Notes: generated by a model from the letters alone, not told the origin. 64,000 bases of DNA from Bacteroides intestinalis DSM 17393 (GCF_000172175.1 NZ_ABJL02000006.1:372001-436000); one strand, 5' to 3'. Shown: positions 26,099 through 35,904, counted from the stretch's first letter. A program made the numbers and translations.

Positions 26099-27982
26099 AT
26101 GAAAAGAATTTTATTGGCTATCTGCGTGATAGCGCTGTCCGTCCTCTCCTACGGGCAAGACAGTAACCAACGAGCCTTCACTTTCGCCTGGCTCAGCGAT
26201 GTACACCTCAATTCTTTCGCCTATGCCGAAGATGATCTGCGGCAATCCATTGAAGACATCAATGCTAATCCAGATGTTGACTTCACTATTCTCAGCGGCG
26301 ATGTCACCGAATTCGGTGATACCAAAGAATTCTATTTGCTGCAAGACATTCTGAAAGATTTCAGGAAGCCTTATTTCCTCATTCCTGGCAACCATGATGT
26401 AAACTGGAGTGAAAACGGATGCACGATGTTCGACAAGATTTTCCAGGCTTCCCATTTTTGTTATGACTGGCAGGGAGTTCGTTTCATCGGCTGTGGCGCC
26501 GGACCAAGCCTACGTATGGGACCGCCTCACATCCCCCGCGAAGAGATTCTGTGGCTCGATTCCATCGTCCGTGCTACTCCGGCAAAGCAACCCATTATCT
26601 TCATCAATCACTTTCCTCTCAATCAGGACCTGAGTAACTGGTACGAAGTTATCGACATTCTTAAGACGCGTAATATACAAGCTGTACTCGGCGGTCACCT
26701 TCACGTGAACCATGCTTACGATGCCGAAGGTATTCCTGCCGTTATAGGTCGTTCTTCCTTAAGAAGGGAAGATACCATAGGCGGATATAATCTGGTACAC
26801 CTGCGTGGTAATACACTGGAGTTCAACGAACGGATCATCAAGGTCGAAACCCGTCCGGCTTGGAACACTATTCAACTGCAATCTCCTGCCGAAAAGAAGG
26901 ATACGATTTACTATCGCCCGGACTTTTCTATCAATGCTACCTACCCTTCCATCCGTGAGGTTTGGAAACTCAAAGATGTGACGGACGTGGCCTCACAAGC
27001 CGGCATCGATGGTAGCCTATACGTTTATACTAATACCGCGGGTGTGGTTCATGCCCTCAATACCACCAACGGAGAAACCTTGTGGACCTACACTACGGGA
27101 AACAAAATCTTCTCCGCCCCTTTCATTACCCCGAAACTCGTCATCGTTTCTTCGTGCGACGGTTTCGTCTATGCGCTGGACAAGAAGAAAGGTACTGTGC
27201 ACTGGAAATACAATACCAACTATCCTATTGTGGCTTGTCCGGTGGTTGCCAACGAAACCATTTACATCGGTAGCAGCAACGGCAAGTTCTACTCACTGAA
27301 ACTGGCCGACGGCACATTGAACTGGGTTTGCGAAGGTTTGCAGGGATACATAGAATCGCGCCCTGCCGTAAACAAAGAACATGTATATATAGGAACCTGG
27401 GGAGCCATGTTCTATGCCATCGACCGAAAGACGGGAAAAAAGGTATGGGAGTTCGACACCAAGCGGGGCAGATATTTTTCACCGGGCGCCTGCTGGCCGA
27501 TAGTGCTACCTTATACCGATCAAAGCAAGAAGGCCGAACAAGTCATTGTCCTCAGTTCAGATTATTTCATACGTGCCTTCCAGCCCGATAATGGAGAAAT
27601 TCTTTGGGCTTCCGACAAAGCAAAAGGGCGGGAGTCCCTCGGATTCTCACCGGACGGAAAAACAATGTATGTGAAAGGAATTAAGGATAACATAACTGCC
27701 GTAGATATCTCTCACGGGAAGTACACCACACTTTGGAGTACTTCGATGCCATACAAGGGTAATTTCATTCCCACCCGAATGGAAACGACCAGACAATTAG
27801 TCTTTATTCCTACCGAATTTGGCGTGCTCCATGCTGTGAAGACAGATGGAAGCGGCATTGCGTGGTCTCATAAAATTTCTCATTCGGCAATCACTTCTCT
27901 GATCAATGCAGGGAAAGGAAGGGTAATTGTGATGACGATGGATGGAACAATTATGTGTCTGGAATATCCACTTATCAGATAA
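26099..27982 (+). CDS. Secreted calcineurin-like metallophosphoesterase with PQQ-type beta-propeller
   Basis: 627 residues from the ATG at 26099. An in-frame ATG at 26039 is rejected because the -7 box (26061-26068) lies downstream of it and only the 26099 start gives a signal peptide (MKRILLAICVIALSVLSYGQ). Metal-binding motifs are intact: SDVH (Asp34, His36), GDVTEFGD, PGNHDVNW, and GGHLHVNH. A linker domain (about 225-300) leads to a C-terminal propeller (about 305-627) with repeated Trp-containing blades (GTVHWKYN, GTLNWVCE, GKKVWEFD, GEILWASD). It probably acts in the periplasm on a phosphodiester or phosphomonoester; the substrate is unknown. It follows the glucan-locus regulator, so a role in glucan dephosphorylation is possible but unproven. 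Confidence 0.85.
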   Translation: MKRILLAICVIALSVLSYGQDSNQRAFTFAWLSDVHLNSFAYAEDDLRQSIEDINANPDVDFTILSGDVTEFGDTKEFYLLQDILKDFRKPYFLIPGNHDVNWSENGCTMFDKIFQASHFCYDWQGVRFIGCGAGPSLRMGPPHIPREEILWLDSIVRATPAKQPIIFINHFPLNQDLSNWYEVIDILKTRNIQAVLGGHLHVNHAYDAEGIPAVIGRSSLRREDTIGGYNLVHLRGNTLEFNERIIKVETRPAWNTIQLQSPAEKKDTIYYRPDFSINATYPSIREVWKLKDVTDVASQAGIDGSLYVYTNTAGVVHALNTTNGETLWTYTTGNKIFSAPFITPKLVIVSSCDGFVYALDKKKGTVHWKYNTNYPIVACPVVANETIYIGSSNGKFYSLKLADGTLNWVCEGLQGYIESRPAVNKEHVYIGTWGAMFYAIDRKTGKKVWEFDTKRGRYFSPGACWPIVLPYTDQSKKAEQVIVLSSDYFIRAFQPDNGEILWASDKAKGRESLGFSPDGKTMYVKGIKDNITAVDISHGKYTTLWSTSMPYKGNFIPTRMETTRQLVFIPTEFGVLHAVKTDGSGIAWSHKISHSAITSLINAGKGRVIVMTMDGTIMCLEYPLIR

Positions 27983-27995
27983 CTGATAAAAAGAA

Positions 27996-28025
27996 GGGAT
28001 TGTGTTCAAATGTGTGACACAACCC
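27996..28025. terminator. Stem-loop between convergent genes
   Basis: GGG-A-TTGTGT (27996-28005) pairs with ACACAA-CCC (28017-28025), with one bulged A. A second stem TTATCAG-ATAA-CTGATAA (27972-27989) overlaps the upstream stop codon. Neither has a strong T run, but their position between two convergent operons suggests transcription ends here. Confidence 0.5.
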
Positions 28026-28068
28026 CTATATTATCAAGAATCAGTTGATAAGGATACTACCCTTTCAT

Positions 28069-29391
28069 TTACTCATAAGCTTTCATTTCAAAATGAATCG
28101 GAGTACGACTGGATGGTTGTTGCTGTTCCGGAGTGCGAATCTTCGGTCCCGGAATGAACGGACTGCGTAACATCACATAACGCATACGCGTTGCCTGATC
28201 TGCCGTAAACCGGTCTGCATCAGAAATGGCATAATCCATGACATTAGTCGAGCGAAAAGTCACACCCGGATGTTTACAGTCATTACGCATCACCAGAACC
28301 TCATAGTCTGCCTGGGTCATTGTGCCACTATTTCCCAAATATTTCAGGAGGTAGTCATCATACTCTGCCTTATTATATGTCGGAGTATCTTCACAGAAGT
28401 CACTGTCAATGCACCAGTCTGAACTTCCCGTCTGATCCTCGTCATTTTCCGAGAACGCATGGCGCAGTCCTAAATAATGTCCCAATTCATGTGTCAACGT
28501 AGCAACAATATCAGAACTGCTATAATACGCATCATGGTCATAAATATAATCGTTATTGATACTGACACAATGCGGGTAAGGGATATTAGTATAATCAACC
28601 TCATACGCTAGCACACTTAGGCCTTCTAAATGATCCGGTTGAATTGTGTAAGGGAAAGTAGAGATTCCCAATATACCTTCTTCAGTGAAGGTATAGAGAC
28701 AGACATTAATATAACGGTCCTGATCCCACATCAAGTCAATATACTTCTGAGGCGTATTGGCAGTGTATCCCATAAATTCCCTGCAACTGATCCGAGCATT
28801 GGCCCATTGTATGCGATGTACACCAGGTTCCTCCATCTTATTGCCGTCAGGATCTTCGGTAGCCAGCACAAATTCCAGATTCAAGTCCACACCACTACTT
28901 TTATAAAGTTTATTCACATCAGCAAGTATCGTTTCCAGCCAGCCAGTCTTCACATACTGTTTCGTATTACTTTTACTGGAATAGATGACATGAAAAACAA
29001 CAGGTAACTTATAGTGATAATTATCATCAGGCACAACAACTTTCTGACTAACCGTAACAGTTTGAGACGACACACCCCCTGCTACTACAACGGTTATTCT
29101 GGCTGTACGTGTACCTCTATCTATATTCTCGGCAATGTTCAACTGAACATCGGCAGTTCCTTCACCACCAGCTTTTAAAGGTACACACCAAGAAGCATCC
29201 GAAGTCACTGTCCAAGAAGCGTTCGATGTTATCTTCAAGGTTAATGTAGTAGCCGTAGCATCCAGATCCGTAAACGAAGATTGCGAAACTTCCACGTAAG
29301 GAGCTTCGTCATCACCATCGCTACAGCCTGCCACGAAAGGCAAGCATAAAGCGAACAGGAAAAGTAATTTGAGATTTTTCATTTTAGTCAT
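28069..29391 (-). CDS. BACON-domain zinc metalloprotease lipoprotein
   Basis: 440 residues. A signal peptide ends in the lipobox VAGC (Cys23), followed by SDGDDEAP, an acidic export signal for surface display. A BACON domain (about 33-115, SNASWTVTSDASWC and TVTVSQ) is a carbohydrate- or mucin-binding Ig-like fold common in Bacteroides. The catalytic part has HELGHYLGLRH (301-311), the extended HExxHxxGxxH zinc motif of pappalysin/M43-type proteases, and a downstream NVMDYA Met-turn. Met4 is an alternative start. It is the last gene of a five-gene leftward operon. Likely cuts host or microbial proteins at the cell surface. Confidence 0.88.
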   Translation of the reverse strand: MTKMKNLKLLFLFALCLPFVAGCSDGDDEAPYVEVSQSSFTDLDATATTLTLKITSNASWTVTSDASWCVPLKAGGEGTADVQLNIAENIDRGTRTARITVVVAGGVSSQTVTVSQKVVVPDDNYHYKLPVVFHVIYSSKSNTKQYVKTGWLETILADVNKLYKSSGVDLNLEFVLATEDPDGNKMEEPGVHRIQWANARISCREFMGYTANTPQKYIDLMWDQDRYINVCLYTFTEEGILGISTFPYTIQPDHLEGLSVLAYEVDYTNIPYPHCVSINNDYIYDHDAYYSSSDIVATLTHELGHYLGLRHAFSENDEDQTGSSDWCIDSDFCEDTPTYNKAEYDDYLLKYLGNSGTMTQADYEVLVMRNDCKHPGVTFRSTNVMDYAISDADRFTADQATRMRYVMLRSPFIPGPKIRTPEQQQPSSRTPIHFEMKAYE

Positions 29392-29409
29392 ATCTGGTGA
29401 ATTAAGTTT

Positions 29410-30552
29410 TTATTTGTATTCAAAGGCAACACTCCCGTTGATAGGGCAATCAATAACATTGTCAACAATAAAACGGTTCGCTGAATTCGGTTTGGAAACA
29501 ACAATCACAACATGGCATTTACTCAAATTATTGATGCCTGCCTGTGCAATATTAAACTCACAGAAAAAATCCGCTTTTTCACCCTTTGTCCATCCGGTGC
29601 GTCCACCCAGTAAAACACCAGCTACAGGAGAAGTAGAATTAGCAGCACGCAAAGCTTTATTATGGATCATCGGAGAATCCAAAGTAACATCAGTAGAATT
29701 AGCTTGTGCATGTTGAATACCATCTTCCAGCAGCCAAGCAGCAATACGGTAATCGGCATTTACCCCTACTTTTATTTTAGCCTGCACTTTCACTTTACCG
29801 GAAGCTTCTGTTCCGCTTACGGCTGCTGAAACTCCACAAGTGGCAGGATCTTCCAAAGCCAGCCTCACATTTGTAGAAATAGTATTAGATATCTGCTGGG
29901 GGTAATTGGAACCGATAGACATATTCTTATCCATATTTATCACCATAGCCGGGAAACTGTTCATTCCCGCAGCACTGATAATGGCCAGAGAAGCCTCATT
30001 AGTCATCGGATCTGTTTCATTAATATTAGTATGTACTGCAACAAACACAGTGCTGGCTGCCCGTTCTGTTTCGGAGAAGATATTGATACCGGAAATCATA
30101 TAAGGACAATAAGCACATCCTGTACTGGTGCCCTGCACAGCCAATACGCGTTGCTTAAATCCTTCAAAAGTGTTCGCACTCGGATCAGATGGCAAAGAAG
30201 GTATGCCACTTACAGCTTGCACTGTGATTTTATCAGAAATCTCGCCGTTATAGCTGGCAAAAAATTGAAAACTTCCTTCTGTAACGGAAGAAAAGGAAGT
30301 ATTGCCATAAACAGCCGAAGCCTTATAAATAACAGCTTTGTCCGTTACATCGGAGTTGCCCTTCATTACAGTAAAGACAGCCGCATCCTGTCCGTTTGCT
30401 TCAATTACAGTGGCCGAAGTACGCAATACCAAAGTACCAGTTTCGTTACCTCCACCGTTCTCCGGTTCGTCATTGGAATTTCCACTACAAGCGGAAAAGA
30501 CAACTATTACAATGATAGCTGCCAAATATAAGTATTTACTTAAATGTATCAT
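29410..30552 (-). CDS. Omp28-related lipoprotein with thioredoxin-like domain
   Basis: 380 residues; lipobox FSAC with Cys22 followed by SGNSNDEP. An Ig-like N-terminal region (about 40-115) precedes an Omp28-type domain that opens with GTSTGCAYCPYM (a CxxC motif near 143-146) and continues through VFVAVHTNI and FPAMVINMDK, a thioredoxin-like layout (the Pro before the strand stands in for the cis-Pro loop). Omp28 proteins are Bacteroidetes outer-membrane lipoproteins of poorly known role. Next to a TlpA-type protein in the same operon, a thiol-redox function is plausible. It lies 18 bp upstream of the metalloprotease gene. Confidence 0.78.
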   Translation of the reverse strand: MIHLSKYLYLAAIIVIVVFSACSGNSNDEPENGGGNETGTLVLRTSATVIEANGQDAAVFTVMKGNSDVTDKAVIYKASAVYGNTSFSSVTEGSFQFFASYNGEISDKITVQAVSGIPSLPSDPSANTFEGFKQRVLAVQGTSTGCAYCPYMISGINIFSETERAASTVFVAVHTNINETDPMTNEASLAIISAAGMNSFPAMVINMDKNMSIGSNYPQQISNTISTNVRLALEDPATCGVSAAVSGTEASGKVKVQAKIKVGVNADYRIAAWLLEDGIQHAQANSTDVTLDSPMIHNKALRAANSTSPVAGVLLGGRTGWTKGEKADFFCEFNIAQAGINNLSKCHVVIVVSKPNSANRFIVDNVIDCPINGSVAFEYK

Positions 30553-30587
30553 TTCTTCTATTATTCTTTTAATATTACATATTGTTA

Positions 30588-32168
30588 TCAGAAACTGGTT
30601 GTTAACGTCAGGTTAGCACCGGTATAGGCAGGTTGGTAACGACATACTCCACCCGAACAAACAAATCCGGCACGGTTACGCCCATAACTCAGTTGCAAGC
30701 GGGTGCGATGTTGCGTATAGCTGACAGAAGCATTATAATAATGCTTATCCGTAGTGCCATGGTTCCACATATCACTTACGGCGAAACTCCAGCGGGGAGC
30801 CAGACTCAATTCCACTAAAGCAGCCACCCAGTCCTTCTCATAATCTGTAGAGTAGAGATATTGTACTTCTGCACGCAAGGCCGTCTTCTTATTAAACTTA
30901 TACGTATTATCCAGTACAAAGATATTTGAAGCGTAAGTTACATCCTGCATACCATGGCTGGGACTCCATTCCTGCACGGATACCAGAAAAGCAGTTTTCC
31001 ACCGTTTATTCCACTGGTGTTCTACATCCGCATTGATATCACGCCACAAAAGACGGCTTTCCCCGGTCAAATCCTTATCCGAATAGAATGTGGAGAAATT
31101 AGCATGGAAATTCCAGTAATCGTTGCGCTGCTTGTCACCACGGATAGAGTAATAGGCATCAATCTGCCCCCCGGCATCACCGTCGGCATTCACCTGATAA
31201 GGATTAAGGTTTGCCAGCATATAGGTGTATTGACGAGTCAGGGCAGGCAGGTAATTCAATACATTACCGGCACCTTCGCCTATCAACGTAAGCATCGTAT
31301 TCATGTGTTCCAATTGGCGAAATGTGCCCAATACACTAAAACGTTTATGACTATACCCCAGTTCCACCAGGATTGCATTCCCATCCACCATATTTGCACT
31401 GACAGAAGTAGGCAGGTCTTTCCCTTTACTCACATACTCAGCACGTACAGTCCAATCATTCCAGTCCCAATTAATGCGACCGGAAAACATATCAAGATTG
31501 GAGGTGGTAAGAATATCGATTAAATCGGCATTCTCCTTCAAATCTTCATAACGATTCACATAACTACCTTCTACGTTCAGATTCATATTCTGTAAACCCA
31601 GAAGTGAAGAAAGTGAAACACTGGCATCAAATCCGCGAACGTAACTGTCTGCATAATCCAGATAAAGGCGGGGGCGTCCATACAGCCCGCTCAAACGGAC
31701 ATACTCTTTATACTCATAACGCCCCTGCACACCTTCAATAGAATTATTAAAGCCTAAAGCCCGATCTTCGTAACTGCGAAACACAAGTCCACTACCATAT
31801 TGATCGTAAATATCACCAGCACGAAAACCAAAATTCTCATCTTGCCAGCTCACATATTTAGCCCCTAAAAGCGTACGCTTGCCATTACCGTAAACAGCAT
31901 AATCATATCCTTGCAAAGCAGGTAAGAATCCTTCCAACTGAATACCAGCAGAGAATTTACCATAGCTATAGTCCAGTTTCAAATAGTTATTTGAACCAAA
32001 ATGATCATCAGGGTTTACAGAAGAACCGGCATCCAGACCTGTATCTTCCACATAATAGATACTGTTGCTCTCCAGGCTTCCGGTCAACTGGCCTTTATTA
32101 GATTCCTGGGCATTGAGCTGTGCCACAGAAAAACAGACCAACATCCACATTGCATATAATTTTCTCAT
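30588..32168 (-). CDS. DUF6029-like outer-membrane beta-barrel protein
   Basis: 526 residues with a signal peptide (cleavage near LNAQE at about 21) and no lipobox. The remainder is a regular series of amphipathic strands rich in Tyr, Trp and Asn (YGKFSAGIQLEGFLPAL, YGSGLVFRSYEDRALGF), ending in the aromatic NLTLTTSF, a typical beta-barrel C-terminus. I recognise the DUF6029 family look; function unknown. Its start overlaps the TlpA stop by 4 bases (ATGA), so the two are translationally coupled. As the only barrel in the operon it may be the exporter or anchor for the lipoproteins encoded with it (inference). Confidence 0.65.
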   Translation of the reverse strand: MRKLYAMWMLVCFSVAQLNAQESNKGQLTGSLESNSIYYVEDTGLDAGSSVNPDDHFGSNNYLKLDYSYGKFSAGIQLEGFLPALQGYDYAVYGNGKRTLLGAKYVSWQDENFGFRAGDIYDQYGSGLVFRSYEDRALGFNNSIEGVQGRYEYKEYVRLSGLYGRPRLYLDYADSYVRGFDASVSLSSLLGLQNMNLNVEGSYVNRYEDLKENADLIDILTTSNLDMFSGRINWDWNDWTVRAEYVSKGKDLPTSVSANMVDGNAILVELGYSHKRFSVLGTFRQLEHMNTMLTLIGEGAGNVLNYLPALTRQYTYMLANLNPYQVNADGDAGGQIDAYYSIRGDKQRNDYWNFHANFSTFYSDKDLTGESRLLWRDINADVEHQWNKRWKTAFLVSVQEWSPSHGMQDVTYASNIFVLDNTYKFNKKTALRAEVQYLYSTDYEKDWVAALVELSLAPRWSFAVSDMWNHGTTDKHYYNASVSYTQHRTRLQLSYGRNRAGFVCSGGVCRYQPAYTGANLTLTTSF

Positions 32169-32659
32169 TTCTTTTGTAGTTCTTTAAGCTTCTCCAATAA
32201 TTCCAGTTCACTACCGGGAGTATAGCCTGAATGTGAATATACAATTTTGCCATTTCCATCCACAATATAAGTTTGTGGAGTAAGAGATACGTTCATAACC
32301 CGCTTCAGGTTCTGGTTCTTATCGAACAAACAGATAAAATCCCACCCAAACCCTTTGGCCATAGACCGGGCACGAGCCGTAAAACGGCTATCATCAATAG
32401 ATACAGCAACAATATTAAAATCCACTTCTTCACGCCATTCTTCCAAGAGTTCATTCAGCGTGTTAAGTTCAGTGATACAAGGCTTGCAAGTCACTCCCCA
32501 AAAAGAAAGGATGAAAGGTTTTCCGTCAACCAATGTTTTAGTAGAAATTATTTCACCTCGAGTGTTTTCGACTTTTACATCAGGCAATACTTGAGCATAA
32601 GCCACAAGGGTAGAAAAAACGAAGAATACCCCCATTAAGAAACTGATTTTCTTCATCAT
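32165..32659 (-). CDS. TlpA/ResA-family thioredoxin
   Basis: 164 residues. A signal peptide (cleavage near AYAQ23) leads into an AhpC/TSA-type thioredoxin fold with the active-site motif SFWGVTCKPC (Cys58 and Cys61), DFNIVAVSIDD and the cis-Pro loop LTPQTYIVDGNG. It should be a periplasmic thiol-disulfide oxidoreductase that reduces or isomerises disulfides in partner proteins. Its place upstream of the barrel, the CxxC-bearing Omp28-type protein and the protease suggests it matures one of them. Two in-frame Met codons start the gene. Confidence 0.88.
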   Translation of the reverse strand: MMKKISFLMGVFFVFSTLVAYAQVLPDVKVENTRGEIISTKTLVDGKPFILSFWGVTCKPCITELNTLNELLEEWREEVDFNIVAVSIDDSRFTARARSMAKGFGWDFICLFDKNQNLKRVMNVSLTPQTYIVDGNGKIVYSHSGYTPGSELELLEKLKELQKK

Positions 32660-32743
32660 ATCGAGTATTTCTTAATTAATTACTGAAAAGGTACACCGGA
32701 ATAATTCCGGTGTATCCTTTAAATAGTTTTTAATTGCCTACGA

Positions 32744-35326
32744 TTATTTCTTAGGCATCTTAGTATGTAATTCAGCTGCTTTCTTCTGAATATTCTCTTT
32801 CAGAGAAATGGACTTTATAGTAGTCTCCGGCATCAGTGGCAATAATCCATCCTTTGTCCAAGGCAAACTAGTACGCATAAAGCGATTTCCTTTATGAGAT
32901 GCAACCATTTCAGCTCTAACAGTTGTTTGCTCAAGTGCTTTCGCAATAGGAGCCATCTTCTTCTCCGGTTCTGTCCAACCTCTTGTCAGAGTGATTGGTG
33001 ACGTAATCTTTGAAATGAAAACAGGTTGATTAACAAATGAATAGTAAGCCGGAGAAGGATAGCACATCACATCGTCAGCTTCAACACCTCCGATTGTAAT
33101 CGTATTCTTATCAGAAGAAACCGTTACTGGGAAATGTCCCAAAGGAGCATTATCATAAACAGCAGAGTTATATCCCACGAACAATACTTCATAATTTTTC
33201 CATACAGAAACAGGAGCAACACAACTCTGGTCGGCTGTCAGCTCAAGTTTATCTTTACCGTTCTCACCCTTACTGATTTCCAGGAATAGCTTCGGACCAT
33301 AATCGTAGAATAGCTCTTCAGTGTCATAAGCCGAATAATCGAGATCACAGAATAAATCCCAAGCACTCATATATTCATGTGCTGCATCAAATCTCAAACC
33401 AACCAAACGGTTCTGTCCTCTGTATTTTCCGGCATAGCGTGTAGCTTCCGATTTATACTCATCAAAGAGTTCTGCCACTTTGGTTTTCGCATAAGCTTCA
33501 GCAGTAGCTTCATCCTGGCCATTCTTCATGGCACTTTCCTTGAAATAACTGAAGAGTGCATCATAATCTTTCGAGTCCATTGCACTCACAGAAGAAGGTC
33601 CCTGTTCGGGTCCGCCAGCAAGAGTGACCTTAAATGAGACTTTTTGGTCATACGTTCCGGTATAATCTTGCCATTGGGCCTGACATGTCGCAGTCCAATC
33701 CCCTTTCAAATCATCGAAAAGTGGAGAATCCACACGTTCTTTATCCGGTTCAGGCAAAGAAGTAGACTTCCCTTCATACACCGCCATTTTTTCATCTTCA
33801 TTAAAGGAAGCTACCATAAGCATTGACTCTGTATGCTCCCAAGAAGTGAAGCCGATGTCATAACCATCATTACTATTAATTGCATTCATGATTTCGACCT
33901 CTGTAACATAATTACCATATGATTGCATCAGTTGCTCTTTAGTGGTACCCGAGTTCAACATAGGAGTCCACTCTTTCATATAATTCATCAGATATCTGAT
34001 ATATGAACAATTCTTATCCGGAGCTTTGATGTTAAACCATACCATCCAGGGATTTTTATCCGGGTCTTCTTTAGCAGTAATCTCCAGTTTTGCTTCCGGC
34101 TTTGTAGATTCAAACGGGGTGAAATCTATAATCTGAATACTTTGTACACTATAATCTTCACTGTATGTGCCTACAACAATCAGTTTATATGTTTTCCCCT
34201 TTTCAAAAGGAAGATAAGCTGGATTGGTAGACATAACCTGAGAGCCTGTATACATTTCATTATTAGTGAGTTCAAAAGTAGGTATACCTCTTTCACCACA
34301 TATCGTAACATAATAATCATAATCTTCCTTTGTCATTGCGTCTACAACATAGGTGACAACATTTTCATCCGGAGTAATCGTGAAAGTAGCCGAACGTTCC
34401 GTTATTTTTGTTTTTTCAACGGTAATCTTACTCTCAACCAATGTTGAACCACCGTAGACATATTGCTTTGCATACTTACCATTAAACGTAACTGCCGCGT
34501 CAGAGCACTCTTCCGTATAGCCATCTGTCATCGGAGCAGTAGCCGACCGGGTAGTTTTCATCGGTTCCCAATCATCTCCGCCATCACCATAATCATATTC
34601 ACACAATACATTGCCATCTGCATCACATTCTGCAACCAATATCACATAAGGATAGCCAGGTAACACCTGAATAGGAAAATCTTCATCCGGTACCGGATTT
34701 TCCTCCAAATATTCACCATCAACCAAGTTTATAGTCTTAGCACCTTTATACAATTGTCCATATGACACATAGTCACCATCAGTCATTCCAAATTGATCTT
34801 TTTGTGCCTGATACATATCACGAGCTCCAAAAGATAACTTATAGTAAGTATTTTCCGGCATCTCAATATGTAATTTTATACTATAAGGTTTTGTGTCTAT
34901 AACTGTTATAAGGCGTGTATAAGCAGGCGTAGTAATCGTCTGCGACTTTACAATATACTCCGCACCCTTTTTCAAGGCAAAAAATACAGTATAAGTTTTA
35001 TTCCCCTCCAAGCCATATACCGTAACCTCATTATCACCATCTTCCGCAGAAATAACTATATTATTTTCCTGTGCTTCAGCATAAATCACTTCTCCTGCGG
35101 GAGCAGTAGCATCAGCACCTTCCACTACCTGATAGGCAAAAGACTCCACCCCTCGAGTAGCCAGTTTAAACGTAGCAGAAGTTGCATACACTTCGCTCGT
35201 TTCATCCGTACTTGTTTGTGTTATAACAACACTTTCAGTTTCGTCATCGTCGTCAGAACAACTCCACATTCCCCCAGCTAAGACAAGTGTACTTAGCAGG
35301 AATAGACATCGATACAATTTTCTCAT
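32744..35326 (-). CDS. Large surface lipoprotein, family not recognised
   Basis: 860 residues. Lipobox GGMWSC with Cys23 followed by SDDDDETE, a strong acidic export signal for surface display. The first ~420 residues look like Ig/Fn3-type repeats (for example TYTVFFALKKGAEY, AYTRLITVIDTKPYSIKLHI, ATFTITPDENVVTYVV). The middle (about 430-540) has a helical region near a second such block, and the C-terminal ~300 residues (from about DLKGDWTATCQ) resemble a lipocalin-like or DUF-type module followed by a Lys-rich tail. I do not recognise the family. First gene of the leftward operon, 84 bp before TlpA. It may be the substrate-binding or substrate component of the module. Confidence 0.7.
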   Translation of the reverse strand: MRKLYRCLFLLSTLVLAGGMWSCSDDDDETESVVITQTSTDETSEVYATSATFKLATRGVESFAYQVVEGADATAPAGEVIYAEAQENNIVISAEDGDNEVTVYGLEGNKTYTVFFALKKGAEYIVKSQTITTPAYTRLITVIDTKPYSIKLHIEMPENTYYKLSFGARDMYQAQKDQFGMTDGDYVSYGQLYKGAKTINLVDGEYLEENPVPDEDFPIQVLPGYPYVILVAECDADGNVLCEYDYGDGGDDWEPMKTTRSATAPMTDGYTEECSDAAVTFNGKYAKQYVYGGSTLVESKITVEKTKITERSATFTITPDENVVTYVVDAMTKEDYDYYVTICGERGIPTFELTNNEMYTGSQVMSTNPAYLPFEKGKTYKLIVVGTYSEDYSVQSIQIIDFTPFESTKPEAKLEITAKEDPDKNPWMVWFNIKAPDKNCSYIRYLMNYMKEWTPMLNSGTTKEQLMQSYGNYVTEVEIMNAINSNDGYDIGFTSWEHTESMLMVASFNEDEKMAVYEGKSTSLPEPDKERVDSPLFDDLKGDWTATCQAQWQDYTGTYDQKVSFKVTLAGGPEQGPSSVSAMDSKDYDALFSYFKESAMKNGQDEATAEAYAKTKVAELFDEYKSEATRYAGKYRGQNRLVGLRFDAAHEYMSAWDLFCDLDYSAYDTEELFYDYGPKLFLEISKGENGKDKLELTADQSCVAPVSVWKNYEVLFVGYNSAVYDNAPLGHFPVTVSSDKNTITIGGVEADDVMCYPSPAYYSFVNQPVFISKITSPITLTRGWTEPEKKMAPIAKALEQTTVRAEMVASHKGNRFMRTSLPWTKDGLLPLMPETTIKSISLKENIQKKAAELHTKMPKK

Positions 35327-35824
35327 AAATCAAACAAATTAAATTAATAAATACACGAATCAGCAATCCATCATATTTTCCAATTCGCCAAAACAAGACC
35401 TCTATACGTAATCAATTATTCTTTTCATAAATTGTCCCGGGAATCATAAATATACAGTCCATAGTTGAGACATAACAGATACCAGCAGCCTCATAATTTC
35501 TACATTTCAGAATTTACAACCAGCAATTGTATCTTTCAAATAGAAGAGTAAAAATGATATTCTCTCTCCTTTCGAACATTTTCAAAAGGGAGGAACAGGT
35601 GATAGCATGAAATTATCATTAAAAGTGGCATCATTATAGAGGATTGATACTCTGATAGTACCCTCCAACTTTGAACTATTGCAAAAGGAAGTTACGAAAA
35701 GAGTGTAATTTATTGGAAATGAGCGTAGGTTAATTGCTCTTGATAGTAATAGGTTACGATTTAGTTAGTTATCTACTGCATTATCCTTCTGCGCGTTGCG
35801 TAACCTTCAAAGAACTCTTCGTAT
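35327..35824. other. Gene-free chromosomal flank before the CTn end
   Basis: About 500 bp without a credible gene on either strand. It should contain the promoter of the leftward five-gene operon, but I see no -33/-7 pair of consensus quality on the minus strand. Confidence 0.5.
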
Positions 35825-35834
35825 GCAAAAGTAG
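35825..35834 (-). other. Candidate attachment-site core (CTn end)
   Basis: On the minus strand CTACTTTTGC matches the CTnDOT integrase core consensus GTAnnTTTGC at all but the first fixed base. It lies between the last chromosomal operon and the first structured CTn DNA. The same word also matches a sigma -7 box (TACTTTTG), so it is not conclusive. Confidence 0.35.
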
Positions 35835-35904
35835 CTATTTAATTCGAGATTTTGATATAAACTCCCGTTTTTTATCCCCTCATTCATAAGAATTTTCCGT
35901 AAAA

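Noticed and set aside
25813..26166. 117-codon rightward frame before the metallophosphoesterase
   Set aside because: It starts at TTG within the -7 box word, runs into the promoter and the next gene, and resembles no family I know.
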